Shown here in pieces: positions 47,258 through 56,375 of a stretch of DNA of 64,000 bases; the first letter of the stretch is position 1; the number at the start of each line of letters is the position of its first letter. The notes beneath the pieces are model-generated. The model saw only the letters and a program-made list of their open reading frames with translations. It did no database searches and was not told the origin of the DNA. This DNA comes from Chitinophaga pinensis (GTDB lineage: Bacteria > Bacteroidota > Bacteroidia > B-17B0 > Aurantibacillaceae). Location of the stretch: contig CAMAPT010000020.1 of assembly GCA_945860225.1 (NCBI GenBank), positions 1 to 64,000 on the forward strand, given 5' to 3'. The position numbers were made by a program, and so were the translations under genes.

Positions 47258-50200
47258 TTATTTTATCAAATATTGAGAAGCTTCAGATCCATATAATTTT
47301 TTGCCATCCTTATAAACGGTTATAAACGCATCTGTTATGCCTAATGAAATAGCTTCATCTTTTAATGATTTAGCAAACGATAACCCATTAAAATTACCAA
47401 TCGTGTAAATATACAATCCATTAATAGCTAGACTTTGAATAGGCCAAGTTTTGATATTTAAAAATTTGGATGCAACAGCATTAGGCACTTGATTTTTATA
47501 AGCTCCAATTTGAACAACATAAGATATCCCAACAAAATCGGTTTTAACGCCATTTTCTGATGTAGGAGCGGGCCCTTCTTTTATACCATTAGAAAAAGGT
47601 GCCTGGGTAGGAATATTATTTGGTTGATTCGAATTGAGTGTTCTTCCGGATGAATTATTAATATTGGACGCCACGGGAACTTTAGCTACTGCATTTACAT
47701 TATTATTGGCAATAGCTGTCGTATTTTCTGCAATATTATTAGAACCTGACTGAGGAAAAACAATTGGATTTTCGACTTCAAGTTTCAAGTTTTGATTTTC
47801 TTTCTGTAATTTTTGTCCTTCGCCAAATGGAATTCGCTTAGCGTTATAATATGCTGATATAAATGCATCTTTTACCCCTAACTCAATAACCCGTCTTTTG
47901 TCTTCAATTAATCTTTCTCTTTGAATATAAATACCAGCCGTATATCTGTAAAGACCGTTTGGTAATTTTTCAGTATAAATAGGTTTTAAATTAAATAATT
48001 GTGTTCGGGTTACTTGCTTTGAAAACACACCTATCTGAACAGTATATAACAGTCCATTCATTTTCTCTAATTCGCCGTTTACAATTTCAGAATCTATATT
48101 ATTGCGATTGGTTTCATCTATGGTTGCAGATGGCAGTTTCGTATCGTTGGTCATTGTTGCCATATCATTAGTTGATTCTGCATTAAATGGTACATTTGTT
48201 TTTGTAGTTAAACCAGCACTGGTATTTTCAGTCATTTCTATTTTTTGACCAGCAGCCTTAGCCTGATTCGTTGCTTCATTGAGATTGATACGTTTTCCGT
48301 TATAATAAGCCACGACAAACGCATCCTTAAATCCTAAATTTCTTAAATCATTCTTCACCGCATTGGCACCTGCATATTGTTCAAAATTACCTGCCATATA
48401 GCGAATGTAACCGCTTGGTGCTGTTTGAGCAATGATAGGACTCAATCCCTTAAATGTATTGTTTGGCAATTGAGTTTTAAAAGCACCTATCTGAACCTTA
48501 AAAATCAATCCATCTTCAATTTTTTCATCAAGAGGTATTGGTTTTTCATCTGAATAAACATTCGTATTCTTTACGTCAATTCCTTCTTCATTTATCTTAA
48601 CCAAATTAGTTTGTTTAATAACTTTCGATGTTGCATTGATAGTTGAAGTAGAACTTACTGAATTGGCATTTGTATTATTTTGAACAGAACTTCTATTTAA
48701 TTCGGATAGCTCATTTGATGTTTCGGATTTGTTAGGTGAAGCCTTATTATTAGAAGAAACCGTTGAATTTTGAACACCTACATTTTCATTTAACGCTATA
48801 CCTAAAGAATTACTCAACTCATTAAGCAATTGTATAGCCTCTTGTGCCTGTGTGTTGGCATCAATTAAATATTTTTTCTTCAATTCAAATTCTGTAGATT
48901 GATTTGCTTGAGTAATTAAATCTTGATTTTTCTTAAATATATTTTGAGCTTTTTCTTTTAAAACGATTTGATTTGAATTAAGATTTTTAGGTAATTTCCC
49001 TAAAAGCATCTTGTATTCACTTTCATTAGCCTTAGCCAATAAAATTAATCCTTCAATATGCGCATTGTTATTATTGATAGCATTTGCTTTGGTTGTTTTG
49101 AATTTAGAAACGAGTTCTTTCTCATCTAATTGATTATTTACTTCATGCAACTTATAATCAGGGAATTGTTTTTTATACTTTTCTAACAAAGCATTTTGCT
49201 TTAATAATGCTTCTGCTTCTTTTTCTTCAGCATTACTGTATGCTCCCAACATGGCCACATCATTTTTATATCCTTGGGCTTCATTTCTTATTTGTTCAGC
49301 TTGTCTAAATAATGTATTTACTTCATTTACAGTTGTATTTGAGCCACCTAATTCTGATATATTTTTCGCTTCAGCCATTTTTGACAATTCCGTCAAACTT
49401 TTTTGATTTGCTTCAAAACTTACTTTATTTAATTGTTGTTGCAGTTTGGCCAACTTAAGTTTTTTAGCTAAAGCATTAGCTTCAATATTTTTAGCTTCTT
49501 TCAAATCTGCCTCTTGCCCCTCATCCGATTTTGATTCGGCATTTTTCCTTAATTCTAGAGCATCATTATTGAGTGACTGAATCTCTACTGTTAAAGCTAA
49601 AATAGCGTCGTTAATGTTACCTGACTTTTCAGTATTATTACTTTTTTCAGAACCTAAATCTAAACTTTCTAGTTCTATATTCAATTGTTTATCAATCTCT
49701 AAAGCTTTGTTTATTTTCGCTAAAGCTTTTTCTTTTAAAGCAATAGCTTCATTGTTTTTATAATTACTGAAATTTTTAATAGTTATCTCTTCAGGATTAT
49801 TAAGTGTTTTTTTCAATTTTGGCACTTCCACGGCTAAATTGATTTTTTCTTCTGAATCAGCGCTTACAAATTTATTATTCTCTTCTGCTATTTTCCCTTC
49901 AGACTGATTGCGAGTTCGTTCAGCTAATGTATCATTCTTAGCGACAGTATTATTCGATAATCGAACCTCCTGATTGTTTTGTTGTGAATCGACCAACTTT
50001 GTTTTTTCAGATGTTTTAGCTCCATTTCCTGTTTCAACTACATTATTGTCTTTATTATTAGGCGCATCATTGTTTGTTGGACTTTGAGTATTTTGTCCAT
50101 CCTTTAAATTAGTAGATTGTATAACTTGTTTTTTTGACGATTGTGATACATCTAAATTTTCAGAAGTTGAAGTGTTTTTTATATTTAGATTTTCCTCCTC

Positions 50201-53200
50201 CTTAGCTGTTTTCTTTTCATTTTTTTGATTTGATGACATAGAAGATGAAGCGATAGAGTCAGTTGACACATTCACAACATTTGTAGTTGTTTTCGTGTCT
50301 TTTTTAATTACTTCAGTTTGCTTATTTTCAACTTTCGAAGCACTCTCATTTTTATTGTATTTATCTGCAACACTATTTGAATCATTAGTGGTTTCTATCG
50401 ATTTATTAGAATTTTCTGAAGAATTAGTTATAGCATTATTACTGACATTGTTTTTTGCATCATTACTTATATTATTATTTACATTATTACTTACATTAAC
50501 AGATTTTGAAGGAACGGATGAGGTGCTTTCAAGCACATTTTCTTTATTATTATTTTGCACTTTCTTATTGTTTGAAGCTAAAACACCTGTTGGTTTGGTA
50601 ATTTCACGAAGTAATATAATTGCCTCTTGTGCATATTTATTAGCCTCTATCAACATTTTTTTCTTCTCATCCAATTCAACTGCTTGCTTCGCTCTTTGTT
50701 TTAATTCTTCATATTTTTGATATGACTCACGTGCATTTCCTTTCAAATTTTGTTGTTCTGGAGATAAAGATTGAGGTAATTTATTCAAAATGGAAGTATA
50801 TTCCTTACCATTTGCCTCAGATAATAACATCAATCCCTCTATGTGCATTTGGTCATTGTTATTCGATTTTGATTTTGCGTTATCAAATTGATTTTTTGCC
50901 TCTGGATTAACTGATGACTCTTGTGGTTTCGGAAATGAATAATCTGGAAAATGTTTCCTGTATTTTTCAAATAATGCCAACTGTTTCTCGAGTGCCAAAT
51001 TCTCTTTTTCTTCAGCATTACTATAGCCACCCAGCATAGCAGCGTCATTTTTATATTGACTGGCTTCTCGTCGCAATTTTTCAGCTTGCTGAAATAAAGC
51101 ATCTGGTTCTTCACTCGATGTATTTTTAGGATTTAATTCGGCAATTTGTTTTTCTTTTGCCATTTGTGATAATATGCTCAAATGTTTGCTATTTTCTTCG
51201 TAGGTATTTTTACTAACTTGAAGATGAAGAGTTGCCAATTTAACTTTCTTTGATAATAGACTAGCTTCTAAAACTTTAGCTTTATTTAATTCATTTTCTT
51301 TTTCAACTCCAGCTTTTGAGTTTGCAGTTTTTCTCAAAAGACTAGCTTCATCAGTCATTGCTTGTATTTCTTTGGTTAAATCATGAATACTATCCAGCTT
51401 TGTTGATTGATTGTTTTCTGCTAATTGTAGTACTTTATCAAGTGAAGTAATAATTTTTCGATCATTATTGAGGGCTGCATTAATTTTCAAGGAAGCTCTT
51501 TCTTGCAGAGTGACAGCCTCTTGATCTGTATAAGGATTAAATACCAATAATTGAATTTCTTCTTCTGTGTACAAAGCCACTTTTAACTGTTTCGTTTCTT
51601 CAACAATTTGAGGTTCTGAAGATTTCTTTGGCTCTAAAACTGAAACTTTAGGATTAAGATTTTCAACAAGTTCTTGTTTTTCCTTCAATTCACTTGTAGA
51701 CTGTTTATTTGCTGTGATTTGTGGCTCAGTCTCTGAGTTAATAGAATTATTATTTTTATCCTTTGAAACCTCATTCAATGTTTTTTGAGCCTCAGTATTC
51801 TCAACATTACTTACATATTTAACCGTATCTAATTGAGACTTAACAATTACGTTATTCCCTTTTGTTGTATTCAATGATTTGTTTGCTACAACAGTATCTT
51901 GAGATACATTAGTTTGTTTACTTACATCGTTAGTATTTTGAATATTACCAGACTGTGTATCCTTATTTTTATTTAAAACAGTTGCTTCTTGTGATGAAAC
52001 ATTGTTCTGATCATTCTGAGTTTTTACTTTTTCATTTTCTGAAACAGAATTTGTATGAGTTGGTTCTTTAGTATCGCTAGCAATTTGTGATGGAGATAAA
52101 ACAGCTTCTTTAGCATTATTTAAAACTTTAATTGCTTCAAGCTGATATTCATTAGCTTTTAATAACAAATTGGCTTTTTCTGCTTGAGAATTGGCGACGG
52201 ATGATTGACGTATAAACTCATTAGCATCTGCCTTAAGTTTGTCAGATGCTGTTTTCAAATCCTTTGCTAGCTGATTATTTTTGAAATCAGGGTTCTGAAT
52301 TAAGTTATCATTTTCGTTTTTCAGCTCTTTTTCATTCAATCTATTTAATGCAGAATAAGCATCAATTTGTAAAACAGAAGTTTTATTGATTTCTTCATTC
52401 AATTTTTTAACCTCTAAGCTAGTATTTGCGGCATTAGAAGTGGCGGAAATTTTATAGTTGGGATTAATTTTAGCCAACATATCGAGCGCTTTTTGTTGTT
52501 TTGCCAATGCCTCAGTTTCCTTTTCTTCAGCATTACTCAATCCTCCCAATTTTGCAGCCTTTGATGCATATGCTTCTGTTTCTGAACGAATTTTTGCTGC
52601 TTGATTAAAATTGACAAATGCTTCATTGATTAATGTATTAGCCTGAGCTACTTCTGGGTCTGTTTTTTCGATACTTAAAGCTTGTAATTCAGTTAAATGA
52701 TTCAGATTATTTTCAAAATCAATTCCATTTTTAGTTTTTGCTATAACAGCCGCTTCTGTTTTTTTGTATATGGCAGATTTTTCAATTTCCTGCGCTTGTT
52801 TCAATAAAATTTCTTTTTCTGCGTCAGTTTTGCCATTAGCATCTTTCCTCACGGTATAAGCTTGGTTTATTAATTTTTCGGCTTCCTTAAGCAAATCATC
52901 ATGTTGTTGTTCCGAATTATTACTGAGTGCCTTGGTGGTTGATGCAATTAAATTTTGAAGCTTTACTTCATTTTGTCTTGCTAATTCTAATTTTTTAGCG
53001 ACTTCCTCTTTTTCATTCTTATACACATCATCTTCGCGTTTATAGTTTTTAAGTTGATTTATCGATTCAGTATGAGCATCCAAACCTGTTTTTAAATCGC
53101 CCAATTCATTAACCAAAACTGCTGGATTAGAGGTTAAACTAATATCAATTGTCTTAAACTCATTTGCTGTTGCAAGCCGCTCATCAATTAATTTTTTATC

Positions 53201-56173
53201 TCTGCTTAATGAATTGGATAATTTTTCAGCTATGGCAGAATCTTTATTCAGATTTGATTTTTTCTCATCATTTAATAGAGAAGTGGAAGTTTGATTTTCT
53301 ACTTTATTTTTTTCTGATAATGCAGTTTGATCGCCAATTGATGACGAATTATTATTTGAAGGTATTGATTGAACAGATTTATTTTCTTGTTTATCTGTAT
53401 TATTAGTTTGTTGAGTTGTTGAATTTTCTGTAGCATTTGATTGTTGAGTAATGGCAACGCTTGTTTCATTTTCTTTTATCTTCCGATCTGTAACAACCAA
53501 CCTTTCTTCAACTTCTGTTTTTAATTTTTGTAATTCGACTAATTCTTTTTCAAAACGCTGTTTTTCATTCACATCATTAATTTTTGATGTTTTATTTTTG
53601 ACAGCAACAATCGCATCCGATAAATCTTTTTTATAGGCATTCAATATCTCATTTTGCTTTATCAGCTCATTTTTGTCTGAAGATTGTATCGAAGAGGTAT
53701 TTAAATCTTGTTTATATTTATTACTAATTGTTTCGTAAGATAATTTTTCTGTCTGATTTGTGACTCCAGTAATTTGTTTTTGGGTTTGATTGGGACTATT
53801 AGCAGTTTCCGAAACAGCAACTTCATTTCCTCTATCCGTTATAAATTGATTAGCAACTTGTAACTCCTGATTAGTACCTTCCAATGCGCTTCTTATTCCG
53901 TCAATTTTTTGTTGATTGGTTGCCAATTCTTTGTTTTTCTCATCTAAATCATTGTTCAATTCCTGAATTTGAGCCTTAATATTTTCTTTAATCGATTTAT
54001 CTTTTTCACTCGCTAAATCATTTTCTAGATTTTGTTTTTCATCATTAATTGATTTAATTTCATTAAAAATAGTACTATGTTGTTTCTCTATTTTGGTTAA
54101 TTCTTGTTTTTTTAGCTCAGTTTCAGCTTTAATAGAGGCATAAAGTTCATCAGACTGATTTCTTTGTTTAGATAATTGATCTAATTCTTTTTGTATTTCT
54201 TGAAGCTTATTTAATGCTTCAATGTTATTTTTATTTTTTGTAACCGTTTCTAACTGAGCTATGTATTGATTAGATATTTCAACTTCTTTTTGTTGCCTTT
54301 CAGCATCTACTTCTAATTTTTTAGCAATATTGGTAGCTATGTTTGCCATATTTGTGGCAATTTTTGCTTCTTCTTTTAATTTGATTGCCTTAGCTAATTC
54401 TTCATTTTTTACAATTTCATCGGTAATATTTTTTGAATTCTCAATAATTTGGTCTGCTTCCTTTTCTTTTTCTATAGCCTCAGCCGTTTTTTGTGTTGCT
54501 AATCCAAAAGCGTCAATCGCTTCTTGCTTTAATTCTTTAGCTTGATTGGCGGCATCAATGGCATCTTCTTTTGCCATAGTAAGCAACTGCTCATTTGTGA
54601 CATTCGTGTTGGTATTGTTATTTTTATTAGAATTTTGATTTGTAGCAATTTCATCGCTTTGCACAGTTGGATTATTGGTTGCTACTGAAGTAAGGGTTTG
54701 ATTTTCACTTTTCACTTCATCATTTTTAACCACATTTTTACTATCATCATTATTTACAAACTCACTTTCATTGACATCCAATCGTGCTTTTTTCTCAATC
54801 AAATCAATCATCACTGCATAATTTTCTTCCACTACATTTCCATCGAAATAATTGATGATTTTCAATTTTTTATTTTCATACGAAATAATTTGTTTATAGG
54901 GCTTTAAGTTATAAGCAACAGGTATCTGAACTCCTTCAGATTGGGTTGTAAAACCAGGAGTCTCTACAGTAAAAATAAATTTACCGCCATTCGGCAACTC
55001 CATATTATAATCTCCATTATCCTGAGCTTGAAAAGTGCCAACAATTTCTCCATCAGACATGTTCTTAACCGTAATTTTTGATTTCAAACTTTGCGACACT
55101 TCCTCTTTAACAACTGTTCCTTTAAGGAAAGCATAATTAATAGGTTTTCTCTCCGTATTAATTTTCAGAACATCTAATTTTCCATAAGGACTATATCTAC
55201 CCGTACTAAAGTAAGCCGTTTTTTCAAGCGAATCCGTAACAAATAAAATATCATCATCCGGTGAATTAATCGGAAATTCTAAATTTTCAGGTTTACTCCA
55301 CAATTGAGTCTCTTGATTAAACGTGGTTTTAAACACATCATATCCACCCATGCTATTATGCCCCTTCGAACTGAAGTATAATGTTTTTCCGTTAGGATGT
55401 AAAAATGGATAATCTTCATCAAATTCAGTATTAATAACTGATGGTAAAGACTGAGGCTTACTCCAACCGCCATTTGGTAAGCGATTCACATAGTATAAAT
55501 CTTTTCCTTTATTCCCCCCCTCTCCGTAACTCGAATAATAAAGTCTTTCGCCTGATCTTGGGAGATAAACCACTGATTTTTCCTTTTTCTTTTTATCATA
55601 GCTAGATTTATATTCATCTGGCTTTACTAATAATTTACCTCCTATATCTTTGACATCATAAGCTTTAAAATAATCAACTTCATTTAGCTGTTTTTTATTT
55701 ATAATTACCAAGTCTGTTAAATTTGACAATAATTGTTTACCGTTTTTACAAGCCTGTATTTCACGGTCAACTTCTAATTTTTTAATAGTAGATGAGCTTC
55801 CTATTTTTTTATACTCATTATAATACTTAATCGCTTCATCAAATCGATAATTAATATGATAAGTTTTTGCTAAATAAAACATGGCTTCGGTAGAAGCCTC
55901 TACTGGATTTTTGACAGAAATTTGTAAGTAGGAATAAGGTTTTTTTTTATCTGGCTCTATGTATAACATGCATACTGCCAGTTTATAGTTGTAAAAAGGA
56001 TCCTTTGGATACAACGAAACCAATTGAGCATACGATTTATATGCAGAGTGGTAATCATTTTCTTCAAATTGTTTTTCTGCCATTTTTTTTAAATCACCCT
56101 CATTTTTTACTTGAGAATAAAAATTTAGGCAATTAAAAATTGCAAAAAACAAGAAAAAGTAGCATAAACGCAT
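47258..56173 (-). CDS. Giant periplasmic coiled-coil protein with TPR, PD40 and three SPOR-like domains
   Basis: 2971 aa from the ATG at 56173 (an in-frame TTG 48 nt earlier would spoil the signal peptide). Order by residue: signal peptide 1-22; TPR-like helices 25-125; PD40 beta-propeller repeats about 210-345; carboxypeptidase-regulatory-like beta domain about 348-410; Asn/Ser-rich linker; coiled coil about 530-910; three helical modules of about 340 residues (1006-1364, 1528-1868, 2124-2461) with Asn/Ser/Lys/Gln-rich linkers; three SPOR-like domains (about 2551-2630, 2703-2786, 2879-2968). Each SPOR-like unit opens VQIGAF/VQIGVF/VQIGAY and ends with DAF(V/I). The N-terminal layout resembles T9SS-associated PorE. 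SPOR domains bind glycan strands stripped of peptides. The function is unknown. It is followed by clpS 15 nt on. Confidence 0.9.
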   Translation of the reverse strand: MRLCYFFLFFAIFNCLNFYSQVKNEGDLKKMAEKQFEENDYHSAYKSYAQLVSLYPKDPFYNYKLAVCMLYIEPDKKKPYSYLQISVKNPVEASTEAMFYLAKTYHINYRFDEAIKYYNEYKKIGSSSTIKKLEVDREIQACKNGKQLLSNLTDLVIINKKQLNEVDYFKAYDVKDIGGKLLVKPDEYKSSYDKKKKEKSVVYLPRSGERLYYSSYGEGGNKGKDLYYVNRLPNGGWSKPQSLPSVINTEFDEDYPFLHPNGKTLYFSSKGHNSMGGYDVFKTTFNQETQLWSKPENLEFPINSPDDDILFVTDSLEKTAYFSTGRYSPYGKLDVLKINTERKPINYAFLKGTVVKEEVSQSLKSKITVKNMSDGEIVGTFQAQDNGDYNMELPNGGKFIFTVETPGFTTQSEGVQIPVAYNLKPYKQIISYENKKLKIINYFDGNVVEENYAVMIDLIEKKARLDVNESEFVNNDDSKNVVKNDEVKSENQTLTSVATNNPTVQSDEIATNQNSNKNNNTNTNVTNEQLLTMAKEDAIDAANQAKELKQEAIDAFGLATQKTAEAIEKEKEADQIIENSKNITDEIVKNEELAKAIKLKEEAKIATNMANIATNIAKKLEVDAERQQKEVEISNQYIAQLETVTKNKNNIEALNKLQEIQKELDQLSKQRNQSDELYASIKAETELKKQELTKIEKQHSTIFNEIKSINDEKQNLENDLASEKDKSIKENIKAQIQELNNDLDEKNKELATNQQKIDGIRSALEGTNQELQVANQFITDRGNEVAVSETANSPNQTQKQITGVTNQTEKLSYETISNKYKQDLNTSSIQSSDKNELIKQNEILNAYKKDLSDAIVAVKNKTSKINDVNEKQRFEKELVELQKLKTEVEERLVVTDRKIKENETSVAITQQSNATENSTTQQTNNTDKQENKSVQSIPSNNNSSSIGDQTALSEKNKVENQTSTSLLNDEKKSNLNKDSAIAEKLSNSLSRDKKLIDERLATANEFKTIDISLTSNPAVLVNELGDLKTGLDAHTESINQLKNYKREDDVYKNEKEEVAKKLELARQNEVKLQNLIASTTKALSNNSEQQHDDLLKEAEKLINQAYTVRKDANGKTDAEKEILLKQAQEIEKSAIYKKTEAAVIAKTKNGIDFENNLNHLTELQALSIEKTDPEVAQANTLINEAFVNFNQAAKIRSETEAYASKAAKLGGLSNAEEKETEALAKQQKALDMLAKINPNYKISATSNAANTSLEVKKLNEEINKTSVLQIDAYSALNRLNEKELKNENDNLIQNPDFKNNQLAKDLKTASDKLKADANEFIRQSSVANSQAEKANLLLKANEYQLEAIKVLNNAKEAVLSPSQIASDTKEPTHTNSVSENEKVKTQNDQNNVSSQEATVLNKNKDTQSGNIQNTNDVSKQTNVSQDTVVANKSLNTTKGNNVIVKSQLDTVKYVSNVENTEAQKTLNEVSKDKNNNSINSETEPQITANKQSTSELKEKQELVENLNPKVSVLEPKKSSEPQIVEETKQLKVALYTEEEIQLLVFNPYTDQEAVTLQERASLKINAALNNDRKIITSLDKVLQLAENNQSTKLDSIHDLTKEIQAMTDEASLLRKTANSKAGVEKENELNKAKVLEASLLSKKVKLATLHLQVSKNTYEENSKHLSILSQMAKEKQIAELNPKNTSSEEPDALFQQAEKLRREASQYKNDAAMLGGYSNAEEKENLALEKQLALFEKYRKHFPDYSFPKPQESSVNPEAKNQFDNAKSKSNNNDQMHIEGLMLLSEANGKEYTSILNKLPQSLSPEQQNLKGNARESYQKYEELKQRAKQAVELDEKKKMLIEANKYAQEAIILLREITKPTGVLASNNKKVQNNNKENVLESTSSVPSKSVNVSNNVNNNISNDAKNNVSNNAITNSSENSNKSIETTNDSNSVADKYNKNESASKVENKQTEVIKKDTKTTTNVVNVSTDSIASSSMSSNQKNEKKTAKEEENLNIKNTSTSENLDVSQSSKKQVIQSTNLKDGQNTQSPTNNDAPNNKDNNVVETGNGAKTSEKTKLVDSQQNNQEVRLSNNTVAKNDTLAERTRNQSEGKIAEENNKFVSADSEEKINLAVEVPKLKKTLNNPEEITIKNFSNYKNNEAIALKEKALAKINKALEIDKQLNIELESLDLGSEKSNNTEKSGNINDAILALTVEIQSLNNDALELRKNAESKSDEGQEADLKEAKNIEANALAKKLKLAKLQQQLNKVSFEANQKSLTELSKMAEAKNISELGGSNTTVNEVNTLFRQAEQIRNEAQGYKNDVAMLGAYSNAEEKEAEALLKQNALLEKYKKQFPDYKLHEVNNQLDEKELVSKFKTTKANAINNNNAHIEGLILLAKANESEYKMLLGKLPKNLNSNQIVLKEKAQNIFKKNQDLITQANQSTEFELKKKYLIDANTQAQEAIQLLNELSNSLGIALNENVGVQNSTVSSNNKASPNKSETSNELSELNRSSVQNNTNANSVSSTSTINATSKVIKQTNLVKINEEGIDVKNTNVYSDEKPIPLDEKIEDGLIFKVQIGAFKTQLPNNTFKGLSPIIAQTAPSGYIRYMAGNFEQYAGANAVKNDLRNLGFKDAFVVAYYNGKRINLNEATNQAKAAGQKIEMTENTSAGLTTKTNVPFNAESTNDMATMTNDTKLPSATIDETNRNNIDSEIVNGELEKMNGLLYTVQIGVFSKQVTRTQLFNLKPIYTEKLPNGLYRYTAGIYIQRERLIEDKRRVIELGVKDAFISAYYNAKRIPFGEGQKLQKENQNLKLEVENPIVFPQSGSNNIAENTTAIANNNVNAVAKVPVASNINNSSGRTLNSNQPNNIPTQAPFSNGIKEGPAPTSENGVKTDFVGISYVVQIGAYKNQVPNAVASKFLNIKTWPIQSLAINGLYIYTIGNFNGLSFAKSLKDEAISLGITDAFITVYKDGKKLYGSEASQYLIK
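48790..49800 (-). repeat. Giant-protein helical module, copy 3
   Basis: About 337 codons starting near KNFSNYKNNEAIALKEKA and ending near LLNELSNSLGIAL. It contains LGAYSNAEEKEAEAL, shared with copies 1 and 2. Confidence 0.7.
50433..50498 (-). repeat. Asn-rich low-complexity linker
   Basis: A run of near-repeated codons giving patterns such as SNNVNNNISNDAKNN, in the linker after module 2 of the giant protein. The DNA is a degenerate repeat of ACATTATTA-like units, a likely slippage site. Confidence 0.6.
50570..51590 (-). repeat. Giant-protein helical module, copy 2
   Basis: About 340 codons from near NPYTDQEAVTLQERASLKIN to near LLREITKPTGVLAS, with LGGYSNAEEKENLAL at the centre. It is the closest match to copy 3. 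Confidence 0.7.
52080..53155 (-). repeat. Giant-protein helical module, copy 1
   Basis: About 358 codons, more divergent than copies 2 and 3, with LGGLSNAEEKETEAL at the same relative place and the motif LLLKANEYQLEAIKVL near its end. Confidence 0.65.
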
Positions 56174-56322
56174 ACCGCTTGTACGAAATCTATGTTTAAT
56201 TTGATTCAGATTTAAATTCAAATATAACGTTTTATAGCCAAATTATAAAGGATAAGACTTTTTGGAAAATACATCTATTAAACGATTATCATACATTAAT
56301 AGCGCCTATCATCCTATAAAAT

Positions 56323-56353
56323 AAAAAAGACTACAAAAAATGTAGTCTTTTTT
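56323..56353 (-). terminator. Terminator of the T9SS type-A protein gene
   Basis: AAAAAAGACTACA (56323-56335) pairs with TGTAGTCTTTTTT (56341-56353) around a 5-nt loop. On the minus strand the stem is followed by a T run. Confidence 0.85.
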
Positions 56354-56375
56354 AATTGTTAAATAAAGAATGTAA

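Noticed and set aside
50295-50720. 141-residue plus frame inside the giant gene
   Set aside because: Leu/Ser/Phe-rich mirror of Glu/Lys/Asn codons on the other strand.
48700-54700. Asn/Ser/Thr-rich linkers as CRISPR or tandem satellite DNA
   Set aside because: The patterns are irregular, in one open frame, and without equal repeat/spacer lengths.
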